This document shows positions 18,124-26,848 of a stretch of 64,000 nucleotides of DNA, one piece after another. Position numbers and translations under genes: made by a program. Origin of the DNA: an uncultured Bacillota bacterium (GTDB lineage Bacteria > Bacillota_I > Bacilli_A > RF39 > UBA660); contig CAMVNN010000002.1 in the NCBI GenBank assembly GCA_947168865.1, forward strand, positions 1 to 64,000, written 5' to 3'. The notes below the pieces were generated by a model. It ran no database searches, was not told the origin of the DNA, and saw only the letters and a program-made list of their open reading frames with translations. Numbering within the stretch: position 1 is the first letter of the stretch; the number at the start of each line of letters is the position of its first letter.

Positions 18124-20103
18124 CTACAAGACTTCTTCCATTTCTTTAATTAACACTTCAAAATTAGTAATATTTTTGCTTCGTAAAAATTCTAAACTAT
18201 CTTCTTTAGCTGTTCTCAAAATATCAAAATCATTCTTGATATTTAATATTTTAAAAGCCATATCTCCACTTTGACGAACTCCAAAAATATCGCCACTGCC
18301 TCTAAGTTTAAAATCTTCTTCACTGACCTTAAATCCATCATTTGTCTGTTCTAAAATCCTTAGTCTTTCAGTCTCACGACTTGATACTAAAATGCAATAT
18401 GAATCTAGATTATTTCTTCCTACTCGTCCTCTTAACTGATGTAATGCTGATAATCCAAATTTAAAAGCATCAAAGATAACCATCATTGTCGCATTTTTAA
18501 CATCGACGCCAACTTCAATAACAGTTGTTGAAACAAGTATTTGAATCTCATTATTTTTGAATTTTTCCATCACTTCATCTTTATCTTTAGAACTCATCTT
18601 ACCATGTAATAAACCAATATGACATACTTTCCCTAGAGCTTTTTCTAAGTTCTCATAAAGTTTTTCAACATTAGTTAATTCGCTATTATCACTTTCTTCA
18701 ATTAAAGGAGCTACAACATATACTTGATGACCCTTCTTAATTTCATCTAGCATACTAGTTAAAACATCTTTAATTTCTTTATCGCTTTTAATAATCGTTT
18801 TAATCTCTTTCTTGCCACTTGGAACAGTTTTAATAGATGAAACGTCCATATCTCCATATAATGTTAAAGCATAAGTTCTTGGAATTGGAGTAGCACTCAT
18901 ATATAAGATATCAGGTTTTTTGCCTTTGTTTTTTAAATTACTTCTTTGATTGACTCCAAAACGATGTTGCTCATCGGTTATAACCAAGCCAAGATTGGAA
19001 TACTCCAATTTTTCACTTATCAATGCATGTGTTCCAATTATAATGTCAATCTCATTATTAGCTATTTTTTTATAAAGACTAGTTTTTTGTTTTGTATTAC
19101 CAGTTAACAAAGCCACTTTAATGCCATGATTTTTAAATAATTTCTCAATATTTATAAAATGCTGATTCGCGAGTATTTCAGTTGGTGCCATCAAAGCTCC
19201 TTGATAACCACCCAAGTAATTGATATAAAGAGAAATAATTGCAACTATCGTCTTACCACTACCTACATCACCCTGTAAAAGTCTATTCATCCTGTTTGAA
19301 CTAGTCAAATCATCATAAATAGCATTGACCGACTTTTCTTGATCTGGTGTTAGTTTAAAAGGAAGAGAATCAATAAATTCTTGAACTTTTAATCTATCAA
19401 CTACTCTTTCCAATCCATCATTATTCTTAGAAGAGAGTTTCAAATAATTCATCTTAAACATAAATTTAAATGCTTCCTCATATTTTAACCTTTTAGAAGC
19501 CAAATCAATATCTTTTAAAGCTCTTGGAAAATGAATTAATTCCAAAGCTTTTTTCTTAGAAATAAAGCCATATTTAATAGCATATTCATTTGGTATATAA
19601 TCACTTAATTTAAAATCTTGAAAGAATAAGCTATTGATAAAATTTTCTATTTGTTTACCTGTAATTCCAGAAACAGTGTGATAAACAGATTCTATCTTAG
19701 GTGTATCTGGAAGTAAACCAAATTTAAGATCACTTGCAACAATCAAATTATGTCTTTTATCAATTTTACCGATAACTGATACATTTGATCCAACTAATAA
19801 TTTATTTTTTAAAAATCCTCGATTAAAAATAGTAACGTTAAATAGATTAGTTTTGGTTTCAAGTTTAAAATTCATTCTATCTTTTCTTCCAAAGAAAAAT
19901 ATCGTTGGAGCACTTTCTATTACTCCATCAATTACAATCTTGTCTCCATCTTCTAATAAATTTAAATCACTTCTTTTTATTATTTCATAACGAAACGGAT
20001 AATAGTTTATTAAATCATCAGGTGTGAAAATTCCCATCTTATTTAATATTTTTTCACTCTTTGGTCCTACTCCTTTAACATCAGTTAATATCATATAATT
20101 CAC
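18124..20103 (-). CDS. recG: ATP-dependent DNA helicase RecG
   Basis: The 659-residue helicase has an N-terminal wedge/OB domain (residues 1-200). The helicase core has Walker A QGDVGSGKTIVA, the DEQH box ITDEQHRFGVNQR, motif III YMSATPIPRT and motif VI HQLRGRVGR. The C-terminal TRG-type segment FKVSEEDFKLRGSGDIFG is present. RecG remodels stalled replication forks and branched intermediates. Length is typical. The start lies before MNYMILTDVKGVGPKSEKIL, the usual helix-hairpin-like N-terminus. Confidence 0.96.
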   Translation of the reverse strand: MNYMILTDVKGVGPKSEKILNKMGIFTPDDLINYYPFRYEIIKRSDLNLLEDGDKIVIDGVIESAPTIFFFGRKDRMNFKLETKTNLFNVTIFNRGFLKNKLLVGSNVSVIGKIDKRHNLIVASDLKFGLLPDTPKIESVYHTVSGITGKQIENFINSLFFQDFKLSDYIPNEYAIKYGFISKKKALELIHFPRALKDIDLASKRLKYEEAFKFMFKMNYLKLSSKNNDGLERVVDRLKVQEFIDSLPFKLTPDQEKSVNAIYDDLTSSNRMNRLLQGDVGSGKTIVAIISLYINYLGGYQGALMAPTEILANQHFINIEKLFKNHGIKVALLTGNTKQKTSLYKKIANNEIDIIIGTHALISEKLEYSNLGLVITDEQHRFGVNQRSNLKNKGKKPDILYMSATPIPRTYALTLYGDMDVSSIKTVPSGKKEIKTIIKSDKEIKDVLTSMLDEIKKGHQVYVVAPLIEESDNSELTNVEKLYENLEKALGKVCHIGLLHGKMSSKDKDEVMEKFKNNEIQILVSTTVIEVGVDVKNATMMVIFDAFKFGLSALHQLRGRVGRNNLDSYCILVSSRETERLRILEQTNDGFKVSEEDFKLRGSGDIFGVRQSGDMAFKILNIKNDFDILRTAKEDSLEFLRSKNITNFEVLIKEMEEVL

Positions 20104-20144
20104 CTAGAATCATTATAACAAACATTTGTTCTCAAAACAAGAAG

Positions 20145-20441
20145 CTATTTTTTTAAATTGATGTCTAAAATATCCCCTATATTAATTTTTTCATTATCAA
20201 ATGTAAGTATTTCATCATGATTCATTCCCACAATTGTCTTTTCTAATGTTTCTCTCTTTGTTTTAATTATTACATCAGCTTTATAAACATAATTTGGTGA
20301 AGCAAAAATATCGTTAAGTTTTTTTCTAACATTAACGTCTTTAAACTCATATGTATTTTCTTTTTTAGAAGAAGAAAATACTCTTTCATTGTTATTCAAT
20401 CTATGATCAATTTTATTTACAAAGATACTTGGTTTTTTCAT
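20145..20441 (-). CDS. Hypothetical protein, 98 residues
   Basis: This small soluble basic protein starts MKKPSIFVNKID after ATAGGAGTGAT. It has a central KKLNDIFASPNYVYKADVII segment and ends in a short beta-like region (KINIGDILDINLKK). No family is recognised. It lies 41 bases upstream of recG on the same strand, so it may be co-transcribed with it, and it diverges from murE. Confidence 0.6.
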   Translation of the reverse strand: MKKPSIFVNKIDHRLNNNERVFSSSKKENTYEFKDVNVRKKLNDIFASPNYVYKADVIIKTKRETLEKTIVGMNHDEILTFDNEKINIGDILDINLKK

Positions 20442-20524
20442 ATTATCACTCCTATTAAATAATATGAGAACATTAATAAATTAACACATATTTTAAAAAC
20501 TCATAAACTAAAGTGGTGATTTAA

Positions 20525-21859
20525 ATGAAAATAAAAGATGATTCAAGAAAAATAATGAAGGGAGATACTTTCATAGCTATTGATAACGGTAAAAATTATA
20601 TAGATGATGCTATTAAGAATGGTGCTAAAAAGATAATTAATGAAGATAATATTTATGATATTGATACTCTTGTTGTCAATGATACTAGACAATATTTAGC
20701 TGACTATTTAGAAGCTAAATTTAAAAATCAATTAAATAAAATTACTTTAATTGGTGTAACCGGTACTAATGGTAAAACAACTACTTCTTACTTGATTTAT
20801 CAATTGTTCAACTTGTTCAATATTAGGTGTGCATATATTGGAACACTTGGTTTTTATATAAATAATGAAGTTAAAAATACGACTAACACTACTCCTGATT
20901 TAATGGACATATATGAAATGTTTACAGAATGTATAAAGAAAAATATCAAAGTAATTGTAATGGAAATAAGCAGTCATGCTCTTAAACTTAATCGAGTTCT
21001 CGGAATCAAATTTGATTATGCAATATTTACTAATTTAACTCATGATCACTTGGATTTCCATAAAAATTTAGATGATTATAAGAATAGTAAAAGAAGATTA
21101 TTCAGTATGCTTAGAAAAAATAAATATGCAATTATTAATAATGATGATCATAATTATAAAGACTTTATTTTTAATGATAATAACAATATAACTTATGGAA
21201 CATCAGCAGATTATAGAATATTAGATTATAATTTAAAAATAAACAAGAGTTCTTTCAATCTAATTCATAAGAATAGAAAATACAATATAGTTTTAAATCT
21301 ACCTTGTCTTTATAATGTATACAATTACCTAGCAGCTTTAATAGTATTAAATAAATATGGTTTTAGCATTCCAAGAATAATTGATAAAACTAAATATTTA
21401 AAAAGTCCTGATGGTAGAATGGAATTAATTGATAATGTAATAATAGACTATGCACATACACCTGATGCAATTTTGAATGTTTTAAAAAATATCAAAATAT
21501 TTAATCCTAATAAAATTATCACAATCATTGGTTGTGGTGGTAATCGTGATAAATTAAAAAGGCCTATTATGGGAGAAATCGCGACTAAAAATTCTGATTT
21601 CGTGATTTTTACTAACGATAATCCTCGAAATGAAGATGAAGAATCTATTATGAAAAATATCACTTATAGTTTAGAAAATAGGAACTATAAAATTATATAT
21701 AATCGTGAGGAAGCAATTAAAGAAGGAATAAAAATGTTGGATAAAAATGACATCTTATTAATACTAGGAAAAGGCCATGAAAAATATCAAATAATCAAAG
21801 ATAAAAAAATTCACTTTGATGATAAGGAAATAGCCATTAAGTATTTAAATATGAAATAA
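20525..21859 (+). CDS. murE: UDP-N-acetylmuramoyl-tripeptide synthetase MurE, meso-DAP type
   Basis: This 444-residue Mur ligase adds the third residue of the peptidoglycan stem peptide. Visible elements are the ATP loop GVTGTNGKTTT, TTPD, MEISSHAL, TNLTHDHLDFH with the carbamoylated-Lys region downstream, YAHTPDA and IIGCGGNRDKLKRP. The substrate-specifying motif reads NDNPRNED; DNPR marks meso-diaminopimelate-adding enzymes rather than lysine-adding ones. The N-terminal UMP-binding domain is shortened, since E. coli MurE has about 495 residues. GTGGTGAT precedes the ATG. The 3' end overlaps the convergent DUF368 gene by 23 bases. Confidence 0.93.
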   Translation: MKIKDDSRKIMKGDTFIAIDNGKNYIDDAIKNGAKKIINEDNIYDIDTLVVNDTRQYLADYLEAKFKNQLNKITLIGVTGTNGKTTTSYLIYQLFNLFNIRCAYIGTLGFYINNEVKNTTNTTPDLMDIYEMFTECIKKNIKVIVMEISSHALKLNRVLGIKFDYAIFTNLTHDHLDFHKNLDDYKNSKRRLFSMLRKNKYAIINNDDHNYKDFIFNDNNNITYGTSADYRILDYNLKINKSSFNLIHKNRKYNIVLNLPCLYNVYNYLAALIVLNKYGFSIPRIIDKTKYLKSPDGRMELIDNVIIDYAHTPDAILNVLKNIKIFNPNKIITIIGCGGNRDKLKRPIMGEIATKNSDFVIFTNDNPRNEDEESIMKNITYSLENRNYKIIYNREEAIKEGIKMLDKNDILLILGKGHEKYQIIKDKKIHFDDKEIAIKYLNMK

Positions 21860-22589
21860 AAGATGAGAATATAAATAGTATTAATCCTAGTATTATTTGA
21901 TCAATATCGCCATTAAAAGAATTTTTTATAATTGGAAAAAGAGATGCAATTACTAATCCGTTTATAATACTAGGAAATTCATCGCTGTACATTTCTATTA
22001 AGAGGTTGATCATCTTTGAAAATACAATTATGCCAATCAATATGCCAAACAAATAAGGTATCAAAAATGAAAAATTAATAGTACTTATTCCTTTTAAAAT
22101 ATATTCATAAACACCAAGATTGATAAAAATAACTGTTCCACTTATTCCTGGAACAATCGATGTAAATGATTCAGTTATACCTAAAAAAATTGTTGTTAAT
22201 ATGTTAATATCTAGATTGAATTTCAAAAAATTAAGTGCAAAAGTGCATAAAAAAGATATTATTGAAATCATAATATTCTTTTTACTATATTTAGTCTTTC
22301 TAATTAAGGATGGAATTGTTCCTATAATAAATCCAAGTATTATAAACATTGTGAATATGTAAAATTTATTTATTACGTAATATATTATTTTAGATCCAAC
22401 TATCATTGCTAGAGAAACTCCAATTATTATTTGAAACAAAAATATAAAATTTTTCTTTGGGTTTTTAAAGAAACACGAAAAAGAAGAGATAATCTCATTA
22501 TATATTCCCATACTTATAGCAAGTATAGATCCACTTATTCCTGGTATTATTTTCCCTATTCCTATTATAAATCCTTTGATAATTAACAA
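21837..22589 (-). CDS. DUF368 membrane protein, likely undecaprenyl-phosphate translocase
   Basis: The roughly 250-residue protein has about eight hydrophobic helices and two inverted DUF368 half-repeats: GIGKIIPGISGSILAISMGIY near the N-terminus and SIVPGISGTVIFINLGVY in the second half. DUF368 proteins (PopT) have been shown to recycle undecaprenyl phosphate across the membrane, which fits its place beside murE; here that is inference from the family. The start is set at TTG 22589 after GGTGAT; an in-frame TTG twelve bases upstream would place the ribosome site inside the gene. The end overlaps murE on the opposite strand. Confidence 0.85.
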   Translation of the reverse strand: MLIIKGFIIGIGKIIPGISGSILAISMGIYNEIISSFSCFFKNPKKNFIFLFQIIIGVSLAMIVGSKIIYYVINKFYIFTMFIILGFIIGTIPSLIRKTKYSKKNIMISIISFLCTFALNFLKFNLDINILTTIFLGITESFTSIVPGISGTVIFINLGVYEYILKGISTINFSFLIPYLFGILIGIIVFSKMINLLIEMYSDEFPSIINGLVIASLFPIIKNSFNGDIDQIILGLILFIFSSFISYLNT

Positions 22590-22612
22590 TATTATCACCA
22601 ATTAATTATATG

Positions 22613-22642
22613 AAAAAAAGTAAGACTTTTTCTTACTTTTTC
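22613..22642 (-). terminator. Intrinsic terminator after prs
   Basis: The stem AAAAGTAAGA/TCTTACTTTT followed by a T-run on the minus strand overlaps the stop of prs. Confidence 0.75.
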
Positions 22643-23736
22643 TTTTTTCTTTGAACAACTTCTTTAGCTAAAACAAGTTTCTTACTAGTTCCATCTAATA
22701 ATCTACTTATTGATTCTCCTTTATTCATAGCATCAATTACTTCAGCTAAATAGTGAGAAATATCAACTACTTTTAAGTATGGACGATTTTTATATTCTTC
22801 TGGAATATAAGAAGCATTAGTAGTATAAATTGCTTCAAATAATCCTTTTTCATAAGCCTGATCAAATTTTTCAATGCCTTCTGTAAATAAGCAAAATGAA
22901 GCAATAAAGTATACTTTTGCCGCACCTTTATCTTTTAAACGCTTTGCTGTATCAATAATTGATCCTCCTGATGCAATCATGTCATCAACAATAAAAGCAT
23001 TTCTTCCTTTAACTGTTGGACCAATATATTCATGAGAAACAATCGCATTTTGACCATTTACTACGTGAGTATAGTCACGACGCTTATTAAATATTCCCAT
23101 ACGACAAGCTAAAATATTAGCATAATATGTTGTTCTTTCAACTGCCCCAGTATCAGGACTTATCGCGATCATTTTATTATAGTCTATATCTTCTTGCTCT
23201 AAAAATTGCTCCAAAATATAATGCGAAGGATACAAATTTTCAAAAGGTGTACAAGGAATTGCATTTTGAACATCAGGATCATGAACATCAATTGACATAA
23301 TACAGTCAACACCCAAATTAACCAATGTTTGTAGTGCAATTGCACAATCTAATGATTCTCTTCCTTTTCTTCTATGTTGACGAGAACTATACAAAATGGT
23401 TTCAATAACGGTAAAGCGATCTGTATGGCCACGATTAGCACTCACAGCCGAAACAATATTTTGAAAATGTTGCTGTGGAGTCATGTGATTAACATTACCA
23501 TACATCTTATAAGTAACCCCCCAGTTATTTGGATCAGTCAAGTAGTAAAGATCTGCATCACGTACACTTTCACTTAATACTACTTTTGACTCGCCATTAC
23601 CAAAAACAGGCTCTTCCATTTTAACAATTCGATCTATCTGATCTTTCCTAATTAATTGTAAATTTTGATTTACTCTTTGTCCAAGTTCAATACAACTTTT
23701 GGAGACCAAGAGCTTTAAATTATTCTTTCTATCCAT
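22633..23736 (-). CDS. prs: Ribose-phosphate pyrophosphokinase, long divergent form
   Basis: The 367-residue enzyme makes PRPP from ribose-5-phosphate and ATP for nucleotide, His, Trp and NAD synthesis. The PRPP-binding loop is FIVDDMIASGGSIIDTA. The ATP/Mg region includes YSSRQHRRKGRESLD, and IDVHDPDVQNAI matches the conserved DxHxxQxQ region in altered form. It is about 50 residues longer than typical Prs (about 315) because of an N-terminal extension, and belongs to the variant class found in many Clostridia and Bacilli. Its promoter diverges from that of the lipoprotein gene. Confidence 0.9.
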   Translation of the reverse strand: MDRKNNLKLLVSKSCIELGQRVNQNLQLIRKDQIDRIVKMEEPVFGNGESKVVLSESVRDADLYYLTDPNNWGVTYKMYGNVNHMTPQQHFQNIVSAVSANRGHTDRFTVIETILYSSRQHRRKGRESLDCAIALQTLVNLGVDCIMSIDVHDPDVQNAIPCTPFENLYPSHYILEQFLEQEDIDYNKMIAISPDTGAVERTTYYANILACRMGIFNKRRDYTHVVNGQNAIVSHEYIGPTVKGRNAFIVDDMIASGGSIIDTAKRLKDKGAAKVYFIASFCLFTEGIEKFDQAYEKGLFEAIYTTNASYIPEEYKNRPYLKVVDISHYLAEVIDAMNKGESISRLLDGTSKKLVLAKEVVQRKKKK

Positions 23737-23753
23737 ACTTCACCACACCATAT

Positions 23754-23782
23754 ATATTAATACAAAACTGTAAACTTTACAA
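23754..23782 (-). promoter_or_regulatory. Likely promoter of prs
   Basis: The -35 TTGTAA (23777-23782), a 17-base spacer and -10 TAATAT (23754-23759) lie on the minus strand, about 18 bases before the prs start. Confidence 0.5.
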
Positions 23783-23789
23783 GTGATTT

Positions 23790-23819
23790 ATTTACAATTA
23801 TTTCTATTAAATCTATAAT
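23790..23819 (+). promoter_or_regulatory. Likely promoter of the lipoprotein gene
   Basis: TTTACA (23790-23795), an 18-base spacer and TATAAT (23814-23819) precede GGGAG and the ATG at 23841. Confidence 0.6.
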
Positions 23820-23840
23820 TAAAATAGAAGGGAGAACAAA

Positions 23841-24311
23841 ATGAAGAAAGGAATTTTAATAGTTGCACTAATACTTAGTTGTGTTCTATTGTCTGGATGC
23901 ACTATTGGAGATAGTAAAGTTGAAACTCTCTCATGTAGTAAGAATGGATATTCATCGGGACTTTCTTTTACCGAAATACATGATTTAGCATTCAAAGGTA
24001 AAAAGATTACAGAATACAAAATGATGCTTAAGTTCAATTTAAGCGCCATTGCTTCCGACAAAGATAAATTTGATGAGGCTGTAGACAAGTTAAGAGAAGA
24101 ATATAGCAAAGCAATTGAAAAAGGCGTTAGAACAGACGTTTATCCAGAAGGAAATTATGCTGTTGCGGTATTCACAATGGATCCAGAATTATTTGATGGT
24201 ACCTTAGATTATAATAACTATGACTTTAGTAAAATATTTGAAGCTAGAATTAGTTTGCAAGATTTAAAGCCAGAAATGGAAAAAAGCGGTTATACTTGTA
24301 TAATAAAATAA
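23841..24311 (+). CDS. Small secreted lipoprotein, possibly YehR/DUF1307-like
   Basis: The 156-residue protein begins with a lipoprotein signal ending in the lipobox LLSGC, so it is predicted to be lipid-anchored on the outer face of the membrane. The mature part has a paired-cysteine look (TLSCSKNGYSSG early, YTCIIK at the end) and the pattern of an extended beta-sheet followed by a helix, KFDEAVDKLREEYSKAIEKG. This resembles small DUF1307 (YehR) lipoproteins, but I am not certain. It has its own promoter and terminator. The function is unknown. Confidence 0.75.
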   Translation: MKKGILIVALILSCVLLSGCTIGDSKVETLSCSKNGYSSGLSFTEIHDLAFKGKKITEYKMMLKFNLSAIASDKDKFDEAVDKLREEYSKAIEKGVRTDVYPEGNYAVAVFTMDPELFDGTLDYNNYDFSKIFEARISLQDLKPEMEKSGYTCIIK

Positions 24312-24334
24312 AAAAATCTCATATGAGATTTTTT
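24311..24334. terminator. Bidirectional terminator between the lipoprotein gene and pgk
   Basis: The perfect palindrome AAAAAATCTCAT/ATGAGATTTTTT serves both converging genes. Confidence 0.85.
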
Positions 24335-25499
24335 ATTTTTCCTCTATTATTTCTATTCCTGGAAGAACTTTACCTTCTAATAATTCAAGTGAAGCTCCAC
24401 CACCAGTTGAAATATGTTTAAACTTATTTTTATATCCTAACTTAATTGCAGCTGCGGCTGTATCGCCACCACCAACAATTGTTAAGGCATCGGTAGATGT
24501 AATTATATCCATTAATTTTTTAGTTCCATTTGCAAAATTAGATAGTTCACTATAACCTACTGGTCCATTCCAAACAATTGTCTTGCTGTTTTCTAAATAT
24601 GACTTGAATAACTCGATTGTCTTTGGACCAATATCTAGCCCAATTCCAGTGATATCTTCAGATATAGTTACCTTTGCAGTATCACTTATTTCATTTGCAC
24701 AAACATGATCGATTGGTAAAACTATCTTTTTTTCATTCTTTGATAACATTTTTTTGCAGAAATCAATAGATTCATCATCTAACAAAGATGAACCAATATC
24801 TATTCCTTTTGCCTTCAAGAATGTATAAGCCATTCCGCCACCAATTAAGATATGATCAGCTTTATTGACTAAGTTTTCAATAACACCAATTTTATCACTT
24901 ACTTTAGCACCACCCATTATAACCGTAAATGGTCTTTCTGGATTGATTAAAACTGGTTCAAAAGCATTTAATTCTTTTTCAACTAAGAATCCTACTCCGC
25001 TTGGTAAGTGGCTTGCTATTCCAACATTAGATGCATGAGCGCGATGACATGTACCAAAGGCATCATTGATAAAAATATCGCCTAAAGAAGCCCAGTAAGA
25101 ACCAAGTTCTTGATCATTTCCACTCTCTTTCTTGCCATCTAAATCTTCATAACGAGTGTTTTGAACAAGTAAAACATCACCATAATTCATCTTATCTACT
25201 AATGGTTCTAATTCGCGTGTTTTATTTGCAAAAATAACTTTACGTTTTAATAATTCTTCCAATCTTTTAGCAACTGGTTTTAAGTCATTTTTAGCTAAAT
25301 CTGCTTCTTCTTTAACTCTGCCAAGATGTGACAAGAGAATTACTTTAGCATTATGATTAATTGCATAGTTGATAGTTTCTAAGCTTTCAACTATACGATT
25401 ATCATCTGTAATAACTCCATCTTTAATTGGCACATTAAAGTCTACCCTTATAATTACTCTTTTTTTGTTTAAATCAAAATCTTTTATACTCTTTTTCAT
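24333..25499 (-). CDS. pgk: Phosphoglycerate kinase
   Basis: The 388-residue glycolytic kinase transfers phosphate from 1,3-bisphosphoglycerate to ADP. Signature segments are RVIIRVDFNVPIKDG, LLSHLGR, HRAHASNVGIA, VIMGGAKVSDKIGV, WNGPVGYSE and the C-terminal IVGGGDTAAA...ISTGGGASLELLEG. The start at 25499 follows AAAGG; an in-frame start 21 bases further upstream would overlap the pilin-like gene without a ribosome site. It is last in the operon nucleoside kinase, gap, pilin-like gene, pgk. Confidence 0.96.
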   Translation of the reverse strand: MKKSIKDFDLNKKRVIIRVDFNVPIKDGVITDDNRIVESLETINYAINHNAKVILLSHLGRVKEEADLAKNDLKPVAKRLEELLKRKVIFANKTRELEPLVDKMNYGDVLLVQNTRYEDLDGKKESGNDQELGSYWASLGDIFINDAFGTCHRAHASNVGIASHLPSGVGFLVEKELNAFEPVLINPERPFTVIMGGAKVSDKIGVIENLVNKADHILIGGGMAYTFLKAKGIDIGSSLLDDESIDFCKKMLSKNEKKIVLPIDHVCANEISDTAKVTISEDITGIGLDIGPKTIELFKSYLENSKTIVWNGPVGYSELSNFANGTKKLMDIITSTDALTIVGGGDTAAAAIKLGYKNKFKHISTGGGASLELLEGKVLPGIEIIEEK

Positions 25500-25509
25500 A
25501 TAAACCTTT

Positions 25510-25833
25510 CTATCCAGCACTTACATTATAAGTACCATCTTCATTATAGGTTACCTTTATATTCTTAAATTTTGTTATCTCACGAATATATCCCTCATTG
25601 ATTAAATCACTGGCTTGAATTATTATTTCACCATTTTCTCTGAGTTCACTTTTCTTATCTGGATGCGCATCAAAATAGTAGTCCAAAGAAGCCTTAATGT
25701 CGGCTTTTTCCTGTTCGGCTACACGATCGCGATCATTAGAATTTATGATTATTGGAATAGTGACTGTCGCAACAAGTGCAATTACGATAATGACTCCAAT
25801 TGTCTCAATGAGTGTAAATGCGTTTTTTTTCAT
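25510..25833 (-). CDS. Type IV pilin-like protein between gap and pgk
   Basis: The 107-residue protein starts with MKKNAFTLIETIGVIIVIAL: a short positive leader, then the prepilin-peptidase motif FTLIE with Glu5 of the mature form and one hydrophobic helix. The remaining 75 residues are soluble (ASLDYYFDAHPDKKSELREN, ending TYNEDGTYNVSAG). This is the class III signal of type IV pilins, pseudopilins and competence pilins. The ATG overlaps the gap TGA (ATGA), with AGGAAG upstream, so it is translationally coupled to gap. No assembly ATPase, platform protein or prepilin peptidase is in the window. Confidence 0.8.
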   Translation of the reverse strand: MKKNAFTLIETIGVIIVIALVATVTIPIIINSNDRDRVAEQEKADIKASLDYYFDAHPDKKSELRENGEIIIQASDLINEGYIREITKFKNIKVTYNEDGTYNVSAG

Positions 25834-26837
25834 TTTTTTCTTCCTAAGTATTCAGCTACACGTACCATTTGAGCACTATAACCCATTTCATTATCATACC
25901 ATGCAGTAACTTTTACTAACTGTTCACCATTGTCATCAAGAACTGTAGTTAATAATCCATCGACAATAGCTCCCTCATGAGTACCAATTACATCACTTGA
26001 AACAATTGGATCATATGTTATTTTGATAGTATCATTTTGATATTTTTCAAAAGCTTTATTGATTTCTTCAGCCGTTACATTTTTCTTTAATTTAACAGTT
26101 AAATCAACCACAGACCCAGTTGTCGTCGGAACACGTAATGCTCCACCGGCAAGTTTACCTTTTAATTTTGGTAATACAAGCCCAATTGCAGTTGCTGCTC
26201 CAGTTGATGATGGAACAATATTAGCTGCACCTGCACGACCACGACGAGCCATATGACCTTTTTTGTGAGCAATGTCTAGAATTGATTGATCATTTGTATA
26301 AGCATGAACCGTTGTCATGAATCCTCTTTCAACTCCGAATTTGCGATCAAGTACATCCAATACTGGAGCTAAGCAGTTTGTCGTACAACTAGCTGCACTG
26401 ATAATTTTTTCAGTTCCTGCCAAAGTCTTGTGATTAACATTGAAGACAATCGTTTTCATATCACCTTTACCCGGAGCTGATATAATTACCTTCTTAGCAC
26501 CTGCTGTAATATGAGCCATTGCCTTTTCCTTTTCAGTAAATTTACCTGTACATTCAAATACTTCATCAATAGCTAATTTTTTCCATGGCAGATTTGCAGG
26601 ATCCATTTCAGCATATACTGGAATTTTTCTTCCTTTCACGATTAAATTATGTTCATCATAACTTATATCATCTTTCATATAAGTACGATGTGAAGTATCA
26701 TACTTTAGTAAATAGGCAAGTTGTGCAGGATCAGTTAAGTCATTGATTGCAACAACCTTTAAATTAGGATTCTTTTCCATTATTCTGAATACTAAACGCC
26801 CTATTCTTCCAAAACCATTAATTGCTACTCTTATCAT
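25830..26837 (-). CDS. gap: Glyceraldehyde-3-phosphate dehydrogenase, phosphorylating
   Basis: The 335-residue enzyme has the NAD-binding start RVAINGFGRIGRLVFR, the active-site SAASCTTNCLAPVLD with the catalytic Cys, His in TTVHAYTNDQ, and the C-terminal WYDNEMGYSAQM. Tyr/Asp features fit the NAD-dependent glycolytic type (AINDLTD). The start at 26837 follows AGGAGG; the longer in-frame start overlaps the upstream gene. It is followed at once by the pilin-like gene and pgk. Confidence 0.96.
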   Translation of the reverse strand: MIRVAINGFGRIGRLVFRIMEKNPNLKVVAINDLTDPAQLAYLLKYDTSHRTYMKDDISYDEHNLIVKGRKIPVYAEMDPANLPWKKLAIDEVFECTGKFTEKEKAMAHITAGAKKVIISAPGKGDMKTIVFNVNHKTLAGTEKIISAASCTTNCLAPVLDVLDRKFGVERGFMTTVHAYTNDQSILDIAHKKGHMARRGRAGAANIVPSSTGAATAIGLVLPKLKGKLAGGALRVPTTTGSVVDLTVKLKKNVTAEEINKAFEKYQNDTIKITYDPIVSSDVIGTHEGAIVDGLLTTVLDDNGEQLVKVTAWYDNEMGYSAQMVRVAEYLGRKK

Positions 26838-26848
26838 TTTATAACCTC

